A DNA stretch of 64,000 bases from Dipetalonema caudispina (Eukaryota > Nematoda > Chromadorea > Rhabditida > Onchocercidae). Made by a program: the position numbers and the translations under genes. Under the pieces are notes generated by a model. It saw nothing but the letters and a program-made list of their open reading frames with translations. It was not told the origin of the DNA and made no database searches. This document shows positions 26,701 through 40,140 of the stretch, one piece after another. The first letter of the stretch is position 1. Each line of letters begins with the position of its first letter. Location of the stretch: positions 186,001 through 250,000 of the forward strand of contig JABVXV010000030.1 of assembly GCA_013365325.1 (NCBI GenBank), read 5' to 3'.

Positions 26701-29700
26701 CTTTGGCTAGAACAAATGACTTTTTGACCGACATCACAATATAACTATACAAACACTCTGCGACAAATTAATTGAAAGTTGGTATATAATTGAGTTTTCA
26801 ATGGAAAAAATTCACTGTATCTTTGAGCATAAAAGTTTTTATAGAATAGAAAAAAGTACAAGCTAATTATATAGGAGTTAAATTACGACAGCATTTGTTA
26901 TTTAAGAATAAAATAAATCATCTTACGAATCATTTGCTCGTCGAAATCATCTGAATCTTTGATCTTTTCGTACATGGCTATCAGATCTTGGACGTATTGT
27001 TCCAAACGATTTCGCATGACAGTGGGATGAGATAGCGATCGCACTATTCCTGATGGCATTTGCAACTGTTTTAGCACATCTGCCCAACGACGCACTAAGA
27101 ACTGGAGCGAAAAGAGATGCCTAAAGACATATTTTCGAAACCTTGAAGAAATGTGTTTCTAACTGAGTTGCATTCAGAAGTATTTCTTGATGTGCGACCA
27201 AATATACCAACACTATAACTGAATAGAAAAATAATCATACGCTTTTTTCTTGATAATTTGATCACGCTCTTTCCAAAAACTTGGTGGTTCGTTTTGTTCT
27301 TTCTCCTGTCCCTTTAACTTGTTAGATAACGGCGATTTCGGTCGCCCAACAACGTTGCCACCAATTCCAGATTGTTCTGTAGCTTTTCTCTGAAACGTGG
27401 ATGAAAGTTTCCTTGTATTATCTTTAAGCGAACAACTGCAGTCATCGTTATATCTCCCCAAAGCTTTTTGTATATTGGCATTCGCACGTCGAGATAATGA
27501 CGGTACAGCAGTTTTCACCAGTATTTCTCTTTTATAATACTCCTTACGAATGAGCAATTGTTCACATCTTCGAGCTTCTTCTGAAACAGATACACTGATT
27601 CAGGGTTTTCCAATCAAATCTTTATAATCTCTAAAGGCAGAGCTATCTCAACAAGCACAACATACCCTTTCGAGCTCTCCACAACATTTCTGGAACCAAA
27701 GGTTTGCTCTCATCACCATCCCAGCAATGGTCAAGCAACCACCTGAGCTGTCCTACAAGTTGTTTCGCTTTGGTGATTTCTTTATGGTTAATAAGTTGTT
27801 TTCTGAAAAACATAAACGAATGTAGTCTGGGGAAGATCGGACTGACACGGAGAGCAAATTAATGACACAAGTAGCTAGACTTAATAAAACTTCAAGGATC
27901 TTATACCAAGTTGTTTCAGTTAAGAAAAATTTAATTAGAACTTACTTTTGAATGATGTCACACCAGTATTTATATTTATCAAGGAAAAAATCAAATTCCT
28001 TTCTCCACTTCGATAAGTTTAGATACTGGGAACTGTAACGCGCTTGAGCGTAAACCTAGAAATAGCACTATGCCAGATTTCATGACCATCTATCACTCTG
28101 CATCTCTTTTTATCTATATTCGATGACGAAAGTGTGGCAATGACATGTTTTGAAATCTTTCATGCTTAAGTTACATGACAAAAGCATAATCGAATAAAAT
28201 CAAACTTGAAGTGATTGAATTAAGTCGTTTCCAAAATTTTTTAAAAATAGTTTAAGCCATTCTTGTTGGAATTGTTTTATCACTGATTCACAGTGATGTC
28301 GCATGCATTCGTAGGGAAAGAAAGACTCATAAATTTATGGGCAATGCAACCTACCACGTAATTATAAGTCTTCGGGAATATATGTTTGATTTCGCTTGGC
28401 TCACTCCAATTCACAACTGGAACATCTTCCGGTGGATGAGGTGGGCACAATCCATTTCCTCCTCTTCGCCTTGTATTTCGCTGAAAAAGAAAAAGGTCTA
28501 GCTCATATCTAATTACTACTATACTATAATTTCTGAAAAAAACTAGTGCCTTCCGGAATTGCTTAGTTATCTGCGTAGTTGCTTTCGTTCCCTCATCTGC
28601 CACTCTGACCTCTTCTAACATTTCCGGTTCCCCACATCCCACGACATTTCGGCGAAAACGACTACTAGGAGATCGATTTACTGCTTCATCTGAAAAATGA
28701 TTCAAGACAAGTAATTAATGATGAATTTGATAGAATAAAGGAAAAACTTCATGTACAATGGATTTCTAAAATGCATCAGAAATAGACTTTTTCTAGTTTC
28801 AAATAGTTTTCATTTAGTTTCAAATGACAACTATTTATTAGTGGAAATAATTAAAATTACTGATTAACAGAGCAAGAACCGCCATTTGGAACATTATGAA
28901 AATAACGGAAGACTGATCCAAAAAAACATTTTACCTTTATACTACTCTTTATAACTTAAATTGAACTTACTAGATGCTTCCAGCACATCTACTGCGACTT
29001 CATATACTCAATGTAAGTAGTATTTGTCGGGTACTTTATGATCTTTTCCTATTTCCAAAATTTAGTGGTAGACGATGTTTGAAATGGCTCTAGGAATAGG
29101 ACCCTTCTCGAAAAGAACATTTTGTCTTTGTTGGACATTCATCGTTTGAAGAAAAATGAGGGAAAGATCATATAACGAGAACAGCAATAATGAAGTAATT
29201 TTTATTCAAATATGAAACGACAATTAGAGCTATCATGCTAAATTGTTGTCGTTTAAGCCGCATAAGTAATGGAAGTATCGCTATCACAGCAATAATAAAT
29301 TTAAAAATTGTATGCGTACGATTTCTTAAAATGAAAGTCCGTTTTGAAGAGCATTAGCAGGACAACGGCTCAAAACCCATAGCTAAACAATTTGTAGATG
29401 GATTGAGCAATACAAATATTGGTTTAAAACATTTCAAAATCTCTTTAAAATCTCCACTTCTTATTATATTTAAATGTATCCTGCGATATACATTTCAGGT
29501 CTCGAACACAGAGGTATTCAAAACGTAATTATATTAGATAAAAAAATCACGTGTTCATGAAATCCATGTGTTCCCTTCATTCTTTCATGATAGGTTTGAG
29601 TTACCAAACTGATGAATAACTCATAAAGTTGTTGTGTCACACATCTAAGCCAAGGAAGAAAAGTCCCAAATTAACTTATTCTTTCCAGTATTGGTTTTCT

Positions 29701-30012
29701 TTTGGACGACTAAATTGATTTTCCGGTATAAATTTTGCTCTGCATGGATAAAAAATAAAGCAAGAGCATTCATGATACGAATTTCTATTGGGATTTCATA
29801 ATTTGGAGCAAAAAACCTGAAAATCAGTTTCATTTAAAGTGATTATCATTACCATAGACATTTTCTGACTGCTCATCAGGTTCATTTTCTTCAACGGTTA
29901 CAGGTGGTGTGGCAAATTCGTCGGATTCCTCTAACGGTACAAACTGCTGGCTGAGATCAGCGTACACAGGCGATTCTTCCGATATAGCTTCCTTTGCCGT
30001 TGTTGTATTCAT
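20739..30012 (-). CDS. Uncharacterised large, multi-exon, probably nuclear protein
   Basis: Family not recognised. About 20 exons can be joined in phase from 30012 down to 20739: 30012-29853, 28689-28544, 28480-28355, 28055-27946, 27802-27666, 27580 to about 27250, about 27100-26927, 26530-26117, 25950-25828, 25758-25633, 25347-25282, 23729-23384, 23198-23016, 22837-22739, 22319-22160, 22062-22014, 21917-21637, 21218-20972, 20857-20798 and 20767-20739. The product is about 1,100 residues. The N-terminal third has helical, Trp- and Lys-rich blocks (KWRKEFDFFLDKYKYWCDII, LRWLLDHCWDGDE, RRWADVLKQLQ). The middle has a Ser/Lys/Glu-rich, nuclear-type stretch with NRPKRHIKAPQRFIFDDEE and RKRKREKK, which looks like a nuclear localisation signal. 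The C-terminal part has DVFRYIGTWKNGTTKEVSRR and a helical RKEASLSGPAKMDKLKTQYD block. The junction between the sixth and seventh exons is unresolved. A chromatin or transcription role is only suggested by composition. Confidence 0.62.
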
Positions 30013-32854
30013 TGGAAACGTCTTCAAAAAGAATTTAAGCGGTAGAACAGTACGCCAAAAACAAGGAACGCGCGATACACAGAAATTCCAACAAACTATG
30101 CAACTAAAATGACTAACAAAGCTTGTTCAAAACGTAAACTACTAGCAAACATTTGGTCACCTTCCTTAATCGATAAGAATCAACAAGAAAATTTCTGAAT
30201 GGTAGAACATATGACGGAGATGATGGATGGAAGTTGGAAGTAAGCATATTAAAAATAGCCTTGTAATATTTGACTGGAAGTGTGCTAGTCTAAGTAACAT
30301 CGACAACAGAGCACTGAAGAGCGTAGATGATAAGAATTCCTTCCAGAAAACTAACAAACTGTTTGATTCTGCCACAACATAAATCCACCCTTTGCCTAGT
30401 AAATACTAATCGACAATTAACCTGCAGTATTCTTGAAATAAAATGTAAATGCCGATGATTTTGCACTAATATGTATAATCAGATTTTACCTTCTTTCGCT
30501 TTATACTACACCACCGATTCTGCTTGTTTTGAGAATGGGATGAAACTGAAGCAAGGAAGAAAGAGTTTCTAAATATAGAAGAGGAATAGAAAGGAAAGAT
30601 ACTATAACAGCTTATGGCTTGGTCTGAATTCGCAGCCTCTCCTGTCATTTCCGCATTCGTTGCGAAAAGCATGTTATTCGACAACAAGACGAAATATGTC
30701 CATTCGGAGGATCAAAACACGATCATCGCCAGGTTCCAACAACGACAACAATACATTCACTGATCAAATGACACTTAGCGTGCTGAACTCGTACTAGGAG
30801 CAAAACCAATTAAATTCATCAAAAATGCAATCCCACAGGATATAATCAATTCTCAAGATCAGTCGACGACTTTCACTTCTTTTAAATCGTTATTGCACCT
30901 CATGATGATCCCCGTGGATATATGTCGTCGCCTGTAATCTTTTCCATCATTAAAACACTGTTCCTCGATTTTAGCAAAAATAAAGCCATCTGAAATCCCA
31001 CAACGCAATAAGAATTTTGGATGTAATGTAACAGAAACAAGTACAAACATAATTTGGAAAGAAATTTTGGGCATTTGATTAGCAACAAATTTATGCAACT
31101 GAATTTAAATGACAAATGTGAATGGGTCACAATATGCGACGACATTGCGCAAATACGGATGACAAAATCAACTTGAGTTTCTGATGGAACGCCAATATTT
31201 AACGCAACATGGCTGATTCATTTTTAGTCATTGGACACGGTTAATGCACGTTATCAACTGTTGGAAGGATGAGAAATGCTACCAGCATGGTAAAGTACTT
31301 CTGAAGTAATGATTACTCAAAGAAGAGATAAGAAATGCGATAGGCGGAAAGAGGTGCGTAACTGAAACTACCGGATCAACAGTTCAGGTTAAGTTAGGAC
31401 GTGAATTTCTTCCCATCCATCATGAGCCGTTTCACTGGCATTTTGGAAACCGCAGCCGTTGGAATTCCATTCAACAGTTGTGGTTTCTCCTAACAAACCA
31501 TAATATGTATTGGAGACCATCTGCTGGACCACCCTATAATCTTTGACCAAGGGAGACACGCCTTACCTATCAAAACAGTACTTAGTAGTATCCTCACACA
31601 GCCTAAGTCATACCAAACCATACATCTCCCACCAATGTCCCTTCCTCCACTCGCTCGTAGACCTTTCGGGGAAATATTTTTGTCTTCGAGAAGGAACTGT
31701 TGCATGAAGCCAATTGCGCACTTTTATCCTAACTTTAGCAGACTTTTAGCAGCAAAAGGTAGTATCTCAACTTTAATTAGTCCACAAACTTTCCTTGACA
31801 ATTCAACTAGCCTTATTTGCCTGGCAATTACTTAGCATATGGATGCTCATACAATATCACTCAAATTGCTATTATCATTGGTCCATTGATAATTTCACTA
31901 ATTGTAAATGGTAAATATGCAACTGGCCAGAGGAAGAGCAGAAGGCAAACAGTAAGTACCTGAAATTTCCGCAAAATTTACTACCATCATCAAATACCAT
32001 TGATTTAGAGCTACACAAACTGCATCCTCTAACAGCTAGAAAACCATTAGCGAGCGAGTCCGTACATGGGTCAAGGGCCATGCTAGGCTTTCCTTACTGA
32101 GAGGTTAGACATATGGGAATTAAATTGAAGTTTCAACCACTTAAGATGAAGACAGAAGTCAGAGTATAAATGAACTGACGAGATAAAAGGATGAATTAAG
32201 GATAAACAAACCTCTTCAAGTGTAACAACATCCACCAGCAACATTGCTTTCCTCCTGTACAGTTACCACTAGAACTCAAGAGATAAAAATTCAACAAACT
32301 ACCAAAATCCTTTATTGTCGGAATATAAACGTCATCTCACGACGTCACCTGGTTACCAGCAATAAATCACTCCACTACCTTTATAGGTGTAAAAGTTTGC
32401 AAGCAACAGATTTCTGTTGTCTTTTTTATTCACCTTGAAGTATATAAATTCGTTACAAACTGCACAAAATATGCGGATATGATTTAAAATATTATTGATA
32501 TGTCAAAAATACAATAGCAATCGGCCTACGTCATAAAATTGACAAATGCGACCATGAAAACGGGATTCAGATCGAAACAAGCACCACTTTGGCGTGGCCC
32601 ATCTGCAAAAGACTAGAACGAAGGGAAAGGTTCGTGCGAACCAGTGAGAGTTGAGGAAAATCTGACAATTACGATTGGACATTTTTGGTCCATCCATTTC
32701 AGTATCAGTCAAAGACTTCCAAAAATTGGTACATTTTTTTTTTTTTTCCCCCCCCCCCCCCTCGGAAATACACAACGAAAAATGCACGAACGTCAAGATG
32801 CCAATAGATAATTACGACCACTCTCGTAATGATTAAAAAAACACACATCACTGT
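30013..32854. other. Intergenic upstream of the large minus-strand gene and downstream of DBT
   Basis: No exon series with matching phase was found. The interval 31440-31760 is less AT-rich and has open frames on both strands (31490-31705 minus, 31635-31835 plus), but none shows a recognisable domain or splice partners. The T14-C14 junction near the left side of DBT is listed separately. Confidence 0.5.
32734..32761 (+). repeat. T14 followed directly by C14
   Basis: Fourteen T (32734-32747) run directly into fourteen C (32748-32761), starting 94 bp beyond the DBT stop codon. In the DBT sense direction this reads G14 then A14. A run this long is prone to slippage in replication and sequencing, so exact lengths are uncertain. 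Long C runs are otherwise absent from this AT-rich window. Confidence 0.85.
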
Positions 32855-32859
32855 TTATT
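32854..32859 (-). terminator. AATAAA overlapping the DBT stop codon
   Basis: On the minus strand the last codons read TTG AAA TAA ACA, so the hexamer AATAAA includes the TAA stop codon. If used, the 3' UTR would be only about 15-25 nt. No nearer alternative was seen. Confidence 0.4.
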
Positions 32860-35800
32860 TCAAATCGGCGATCATACTGGATGGATTCTCAAGATACCGC
32901 TTTACTTCGCTGCTAAAACGAGCTACCGTGGCACCATCGATAACACGATGATCTGCAGCCCACGAAAACTTTACCACACTAGCTGCACAAACCTGTCAAT
33001 ATGAGAAATTAGTCATTAATTTTTGACCAGCAATGTCCCATAAATGTCCAGCAGGGGAAGACGCCAACATCCAACCTTCTTCTTGCGTGTTCTCTTGCAA
33101 AATTACTCAGTGAAGTCAACAGATGCTCATCTGTCAAATCTTAAAAGCACGCCATCACTCTCAAGTATCAGGAAATCTCATATACATACTGGGAAGGATG
33201 TTTATTGAAGCAACCAACAGCGACGAATCCCACAGAAAAAAAAGCTTCTGAAGCAACTTACATTTCCCTGCTTATCAAATCGAGGCAGTTTAGAAATCTG
33301 TCCAATTGCTCCAATCGCAAGCTGAGGCGGCATAATTAGTGGGGCAAGATATGTACCACCAATCTGCAAATTTGGAAAAAATTTCTAATGATATTCTTTC
33401 GTTATCAAAACTAAGGTAACAATTACATCGGTCCAATATCACATGAATGAGATAATTGTGGAATTTTCTAGCAGATGATAATGTTATCCAGTGTCATCAT
33501 TTTGCTGTCACGTACCTCAACTAAGCGTAAGAAGAATTAACTTATTGCAAAGTAATTGTAAAATCTCAATAAACACTTATTCCAAAGTCAAGATCACGGA
33601 CTTGAGTTTAATTTTAACAAATGATATAGTTCAATCTTTTTCGTTACTCGTTGGTAACATGGTAAGTTCTGATCAAATTTAACAGCGATTCTTTCCGTGT
33701 AATATCATTTCACACTTGTTATTCGCATTTTCCCTACCTTGTACGGTAAAAATAACAAGTCGTAATACTAAAGAATACTTAAGTACACAGCTGTGACCAG
33801 AAAAGTCTCTTCGCATACGAAGGAAATCTGTCTTCAATCCTTTGAATCTAAATAATTTATCATCAGGAATACTTCTCGAGCTATCAGACTGAGTATGTCG
33901 ATGAACCAAATGAATGCTTTAGGGGATCTCCGAAATGGACTTGAAGTTTTCTGAAATTTCATGCAAATCTCCTGTACGAAAAGGAAAATGTTTACCATGC
34001 CTACGTTGGACAATGTAAACGTTCCATCCTTCAGATCTTCTGAATCTATTTTCATATTACTGCTAGCTTCCTGAAGACGGTTCAACTCTGCTGCAACCTC
34101 CCATAGCGTGCGCTGTTCACAGTGCTTGATGTTTGGTACCACAAGGCCTTCCGGAGTATCCATAGCTATTGATATGTTATGTGAAGCCTAAAAAAGCTAA
34201 TAAAGTCATATATGAGACGATGTTATAACGCATTTTGTTAATTATGAATGGTAAACGAAGACTTCTACTAGCTGCAAAAATATAACCCGAGATATTGTAT
34301 CAAATTTGCGGTACATGTGTGATGAGATAACATCATTAGAGAAACAGATAATTTACCACTCGGAATTAACTCCTAGAAAAGTACGCTAATTGTTTGGTTT
34401 AGAACATGTAATCAATTAGACTTTGGATGACATAAACCAATTTACTTTGCAAATGACATTTTCTACATTTTTGTCCATTATAGCGTTAAGTTTTGGAAAT
34501 TTCTTCAGAGCAAGTGAGACGGCTTTGATAATAATCGGCATAAAACTCATACGAATATTGTATACTGTTTCAAATTTTTTCAGTTCCTCCCGCATTGTCA
34601 CTAGTCGATCAAAGTTTATCTGAAAGTGAAATTTTAATAATCAAAAAACCCCACTGGACATCACCTTTTCCTTTCAACATAACAAGAATTCTTTTTTGAA
34701 TAATCATCCTTCTTAGTTTCTAACCAAATTTATTTCACTATTCAAAAATATTTACAAAACCTTTTAATCTGATTTTGTATCTTAACGATGAAAAAAGATA
34801 TGAATACTTCATGTATTTCAAACTGCATATACAAATTTACTAACCTCATGAAACAAAACTGAAAAGAAAAATATACTGCACGATACCAAATAAACATTAC
34901 CTCATCGCAAAAGCCAAGATGGGGAATTTTCAAAGACTCAGTCATCGACTTGACCATAGCACGGGTGTAGCTACGTATAGGAATCACCTTATCTTCTTTC
35001 AGCACTTCACAGGATTTTTCTGTTTATAGTTGGATATGAATCCAAAAATCGCGAAGAAAATTAGAAATATTCCAAAACATAACGAAGAGAACACGCAGGT
35101 TTACAATTCGTAACTTAGTTTAGTGCTCTGTGGTAGTTGTTCAATATACTCTATTTTAAGCAATACACAGAATCGCCACTTTAATTTCTCCACAACTATT
35201 AGTGGCAGTAGGCTTTAAAGTATAGTAATATTCGGTTAAAATTCATATGAGAATAACATGCATGAAAAACAAAAATATAAATCCTTACCAGTTTGAAGTT
35301 CGATATACCGAATAACATCATCCTTCATAATACGTCCACTAAGACCTGTTCCAGTGATTTCATTCAGATTCACCTTAAACAATCATTCAGTGGGAACTGC
35401 AATAAAATGATTCTATTTATTACCAGTGACTGTCATTTTTTTCTAAAAATCGACTTAACGTAACAAAATGTAAATTTAAAACGCAACAATGTACCGGGAG
35501 GAACCCAAAAACTTTGATCTGGAGCAAAAAAGACAATGAAAGTCCAAACTCAATTTAGTTAAAACATGCAACAAAATTTCTTGAGATATTACCAACTAGT
35601 TATTAATTAAAATTTTTGTATTCCTCTCCCTTTGCATTTTATCCATTTTTATGGAAATTTTTAAAACAATGAAAATTTCCACGAATCCAAGCATAATGAC
35701 AAAAAAAGTTGCCAGATGAAAAAAACAAAAAAACAAAAAAGGTACCCCTTTTTCTTTAGCAAGTTGTCGAACCGCTGGAGTAGCAAGAACTTTCTTGGCT

Positions 35801-38148
35801 TCTTGAGCACTCTCTGAAGTAGTCATTTCTCTTTCTGTTTTTTCATTAAGACTTTCTCCTTGCGTCGCTAAAAGTAAAAAAATAAAGTAATAAAAATCGC
35901 ATTTCTTTAACAAACAATGAAGAGCAACTACATTTTTCATCACTCGCTGATTAGCATACGCTTGCAGTGGGAGAAATTAATTTGTATAGAAAAAGCTAAT
36001 GTTAAATTGAAATACGTTGTATCTTATCTAACAAGCCCAAACCAAAGTCGCTCAATTGACAGAGCTGACGTGTTGTTCAGTTCCGAATAAACATAATCTT
36101 TTTGTGGCTTAAGTGGTCCAGCAAACTGCAACATTAACATCAATTTGACTTTGGGTTGTCACAGGAAAAGTACAAAAATGATATCAGATCTGTTCCAGTT
36201 CCGCTAAATGCAACTTAGTGCACCAGCGTGAATTATGGAATTGCTTATAAGGAAAGAAATAAACACCAGTATCTATGTCTGCAACTTCGATGTCCACAAG
36301 AGTTGTACCCACTTTCGCTATATCATCGATATTATAGTACCTAGAATAAATTATTTTAAACTCTAAATTGAGAGAAGTCATTCATTACCCCGAAGGACAG
36401 TAATTTGAACAGAACAGTAGTAAAAATAACTTCAGAAAGGTTGTTACAGCAGCGGTTTCAAGAGAATCAAAATATTATCAAACTCACAGTTTTTTGATGA
36501 TACCATCATAACGACTGGTAATTGTCACTGATGCCTTATCACTCTGCACTTCGCAAATGTTATCAAACTGGGCCACATGTTCACCTTCTTTCACATGCCA
36601 TTCTTTAATCTAAAAACCATCCATCAACCATCTGTCGAAGATCAAGATAACTTCTGGACGTTTATAAATGGACAGTCTTAGGAATCGAACCATTTCGAAC
36701 ATTTTAAAAAATAATCAGCATAAAGTTGTTTGAAATACTGCAAAAGGACAAGTAAATATATCAAAGATTCATATATAAAATAGCCCAACCTACAATTTTT
36801 TCATCTAGTCAATGAAGAAGAATAAGTGTTGCTAATGTAACCACAAACTACAAAACATATTTTATAAATCAACTCCAGGCTATTCATTGTCTTGTGATCT
36901 GTTAGAATTCTATCAGAAAATGTCGTAATCTTACAACTACAACATATGCAGACAATAATACCAGCGTAATTTGCGTATTAACTCATAAAACTCATTGCTT
37001 ACTTGCACTTCAGCGATGCCTTCACCAATATCTGACAATTTGAATTGCACAAGCGGGATGAATCGAGCTGAAATGAAGAGAATGCGTAATTCAATCAACG
37101 CACATCACAAATCAACCGCTCGTCTGCGCAATGCATCTTGAGGTAATGGATTGCCATTTACGGACATGAGTGGACATCGCATATACGTCTTTCCGAAGTG
37201 GTTCTCGGCTCAAACCCTTAGTGGATTCCGCTCAATCCACCGTCTGTTAATAATGCGGTAATCAATAATCCTCACATTGCAATAATCAATAATTGTTAGC
37301 AAATAATAAGTATTGGTAGAGAGTGGAAAGGATTTAGTAACTCTTAAGGTCATACTTCCGGTTTAGCATTTGAGCGGTAAAATATAGAAATCTTGGAGTA
37401 AGATGCCTGCTGTCAAGTATTATTCCGGAATGAGAATGAGAGAGAAGTAAACCTTCCTGTCTCCGAGGTATTCTGATGTACCCCTGGAAATAGTATATAA
37501 GGGCTTTCCCTCCATTGTCTTCTGCTCAACTTTTTCCTCTTCTCCTTCTGTCATCCTTTTTGTCTTTTCTTTCTCCTTCATTTCCATTCTTCTTCGACAG
37601 TCGCAGAACTCTCGAACTGGTTGAGAAAGTGAAGCAATCATGTTAGCAAGATATAGAAATGATGGATAATCTTGATGATAAGGTACAGGGTTTTATCCCG
37701 GGAGAAATTGATCCGCTTGTTTCATCTATCTTATCATTGTTTTCTTGCAATAAACAGATGAATAACATTGCAAACACACAAGAAGAATTTTTGGAGTTAC
37801 ATTCTAATAGTTCCTCAGAATTTTTTATTTTAAGCCAAGCCTAAAAGTTCTTTCCGCTTATCTGTTCTATGGCATTAGCAGAATAATAGACTTGTTTGAT
37901 GGCTTCATTGCTGGCAAACAATTTTTATAACATTTCAGTTGTAAGAAATTATTAAACTTTTTAAACTACCATAAGTCTTCGAGGCTTTTTTGTCTGGAAA
38001 ATTTTGAAATTTTCTTTAAGAAGGATTTCGAAAAGAAAACTAACAACAAATGAGGAGAAGATAAAAGGCAAAGATACATACCCATTGAATTGAATAGCAT
38101 TCTACGACTTAACAAATGTAATCCTTGACGATTTATCAGTGATGCCAT
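32855..38148 (-). CDS. DBT: Branched-chain 2-oxoacid dehydrogenase E2 (dihydrolipoyl transacylase)
   Basis: Core acyltransferase of the mitochondrial BCKDH complex, which transfers branched acyl groups from lipoate to CoA in Val, Leu and Ile breakdown. Eleven exons join in phase: 38148-38082, 37067-37003, 36609-36488, 36340-36267, 35867-35746, 35373-35289, 35019-34901, 34619-34446, 34187-33996, 33363-33262 and 32992-32855, giving 419 residues. Residues 1-23 are a basic mitochondrial presequence ([18 protein letters not shown]). The lipoyl domain follows ([14 protein letters not shown]), with lipoyl lysine K69 in [12 protein letters not shown] Glu/Lys linker leads to the peripheral E1/E3-binding domain ([28 protein letters not shown]). 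The catalytic domain has [48 protein letters not shown] and the active-site AADHRVIDG with H389 and D393. All expected residues are present. The donor after 36267 (gtgttt) is a weak match. The QSDKASVTI sequence and the catalytic domain distinguish it from the pyruvate and 2-oxoglutarate E2 enzymes. Confidence 0.97.
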
Positions 38149-40140
38149 CCTGAAAAGATATTCTCTTGCTCTAATTAAGACATTATGGCAATATCCTCTA
38201 TCGCTATCTAAAAGTTAACATGGTACTAACATGATATGGTACGATGGAAAACTTTCAATTATTCATCGCTGGAATTGCGACACAAACCAGTCAATCATTG
38301 CGATACAAATAAATTAGTTAGTATGACTCAAACGAGTTAAGTAAGCCAGTTTAGTATTCTTATTAGTTATAGATATCTCAAGTTTCATTAGCACTAATTT
38401 TCTGTTGCAGAATGCAAAATCAAGTAATTAAAACAGGTAAAATAATGATTTACTGGATTTCTCTGGAGTACTATTAGGTTTTCTTCCATGGATATCAGTG
38501 ATGGCTAACTTTATTATGTACCAAATGCCATTTTATGGAATGAAATCTTGACGATACGAAGATCATCAGAGTTGGAATTATTTTTTTAGCATTGATATGT
38601 ATAAAAATCTGTAAAATTTGCTAATTCAACAATAAATGTCAACAATTTTCTAAGGATAGTGACTTTGAGACAATTATACAACTAAATAGTATTGGCTGGT
38701 TCTTACGTCATGTCAAAATCAGTTTTAGCTTTAAATACATAAGCTTCTTAGGGACTGATCAAACAAATTTCATATTATAACTGATCGGTACCTTCAGCAT
38801 TTCTTTAATTTTTAAAATTCAATGGCTAATTTGTATCAAAATTACAAAAATCCTAGAAAAGAGCAATGAAAGATCCATTAGATGACAGTTTGCTTCATTT
38901 GATATTACCTAAAGATCGTTGAAAAAGGAAATAAAAATGGGAAATGTATTTGTGAACATATTGTGAGAGCAAACGATACGGAGAGTGCTCTCTGCTTCTA
39001 TTGAGCAAATATTTTGAAAGATGATTTGAATGGTGCTGTTAGCGTCATTCCCTTACTATTACAGTTATGATCACGAGACTATCATTGTCGTATACTCAGA
39101 GTGAGAAGTGCCAAGGGTCAAATGACGTGATTAGACACTTCGCATTAATGTCAATTTGTCATCGTCATTGTCAGCTCACTTAAAGGTTGCAGTGTATTGA
39201 AAGCAAGTGAAATTGTTGACTACAGAATAGGAAAAATGAAATTGCCAATGAATGTTTTTACAGCAAATACTATGAAAGTTTTTTAAAGTTATATTTGCAA
39301 ATGCATCGGATAACGGAATCATTATTTATGTAATTTTTGGATATTTTCTTATTAGAACGAATCAATTACCCTACAATCACAAGAACAATTAGTAATAATA
39401 ATAGGGAAATGAATTTATGCATATCATTTGAAATTTTGATAATTCAGCGAGTAAATAAAATTAATTACAATGAGACAATTTTGATGTCAGGATTAGAATA
39501 CAACAATCTAAGAAGAGAAAATATGGAAAATTGTTTGAAAAAGATAGATTTGCAGCAGTAAGCATAACAGAAAACAGTAAATTGATAGAGGAAGATAAAT
39601 AAGAAGGATGGGATTAATTCAATAATTTTAAACTAATTAGCTGGTACAAAAGTTAACCTTGAATTTGAATATATGATACAGGGAGGATTTTCAACTATTT
39701 GGGAAAATGATAATTATGCTCGCTTTTGAAATTCCTCTTGTTCAGTCTTTCGTAACGGCACATCTATTGGACTAATCAAACGACATGCTGTAGTGAAAAT
39801 AAAAATAAAATAAAATTTATGAAATAAAATTTCAAAATGTTTTGTCCATTTTCCAGTTCATGAATTGTTCTTGCAGCAACGTCGATATCTAGACAAAATG
39901 CTAATTTTCAAGTATATAGATTTTTTTTTCTTTGGCATAGAAAATCGAATCAAGCCAACGAAAATTCAGTTCTACCAATCACTGATTTGCATATTTGGAA
40001 GGATTTTGCATGCAATAATAATATATAATGGTAGAAAGCAATCAAACAAACTCATAAGCCTTTGTTATTAACACTACAGTGGTTTAACTTTAAAAGAAGA
40101 CTCGCTTGAAGCTGTCATCATAAACTCAAATCTACGAAAA
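38149..40140. other. Divergent intergenic region between DBT and the PDZ gene
   Basis: About 2 kb separate the two divergent starts, so it probably holds both promoters. Small open frames (for example 39337-39561) have no recognisable domain. No RNA gene was seen. Confidence 0.55.

Noticed and set aside
20739..30012. Possible MAP3K4/MTK1-like protein, because of the large helical N-terminal region
   Set aside because: No kinase domain follows before the stop, and none of the recognised blocks match that family.
31490..31835. Overlapping open frames on both strands in a less AT-rich patch
   Set aside because: No recognisable domain, no splice partners and no repeat family identified.
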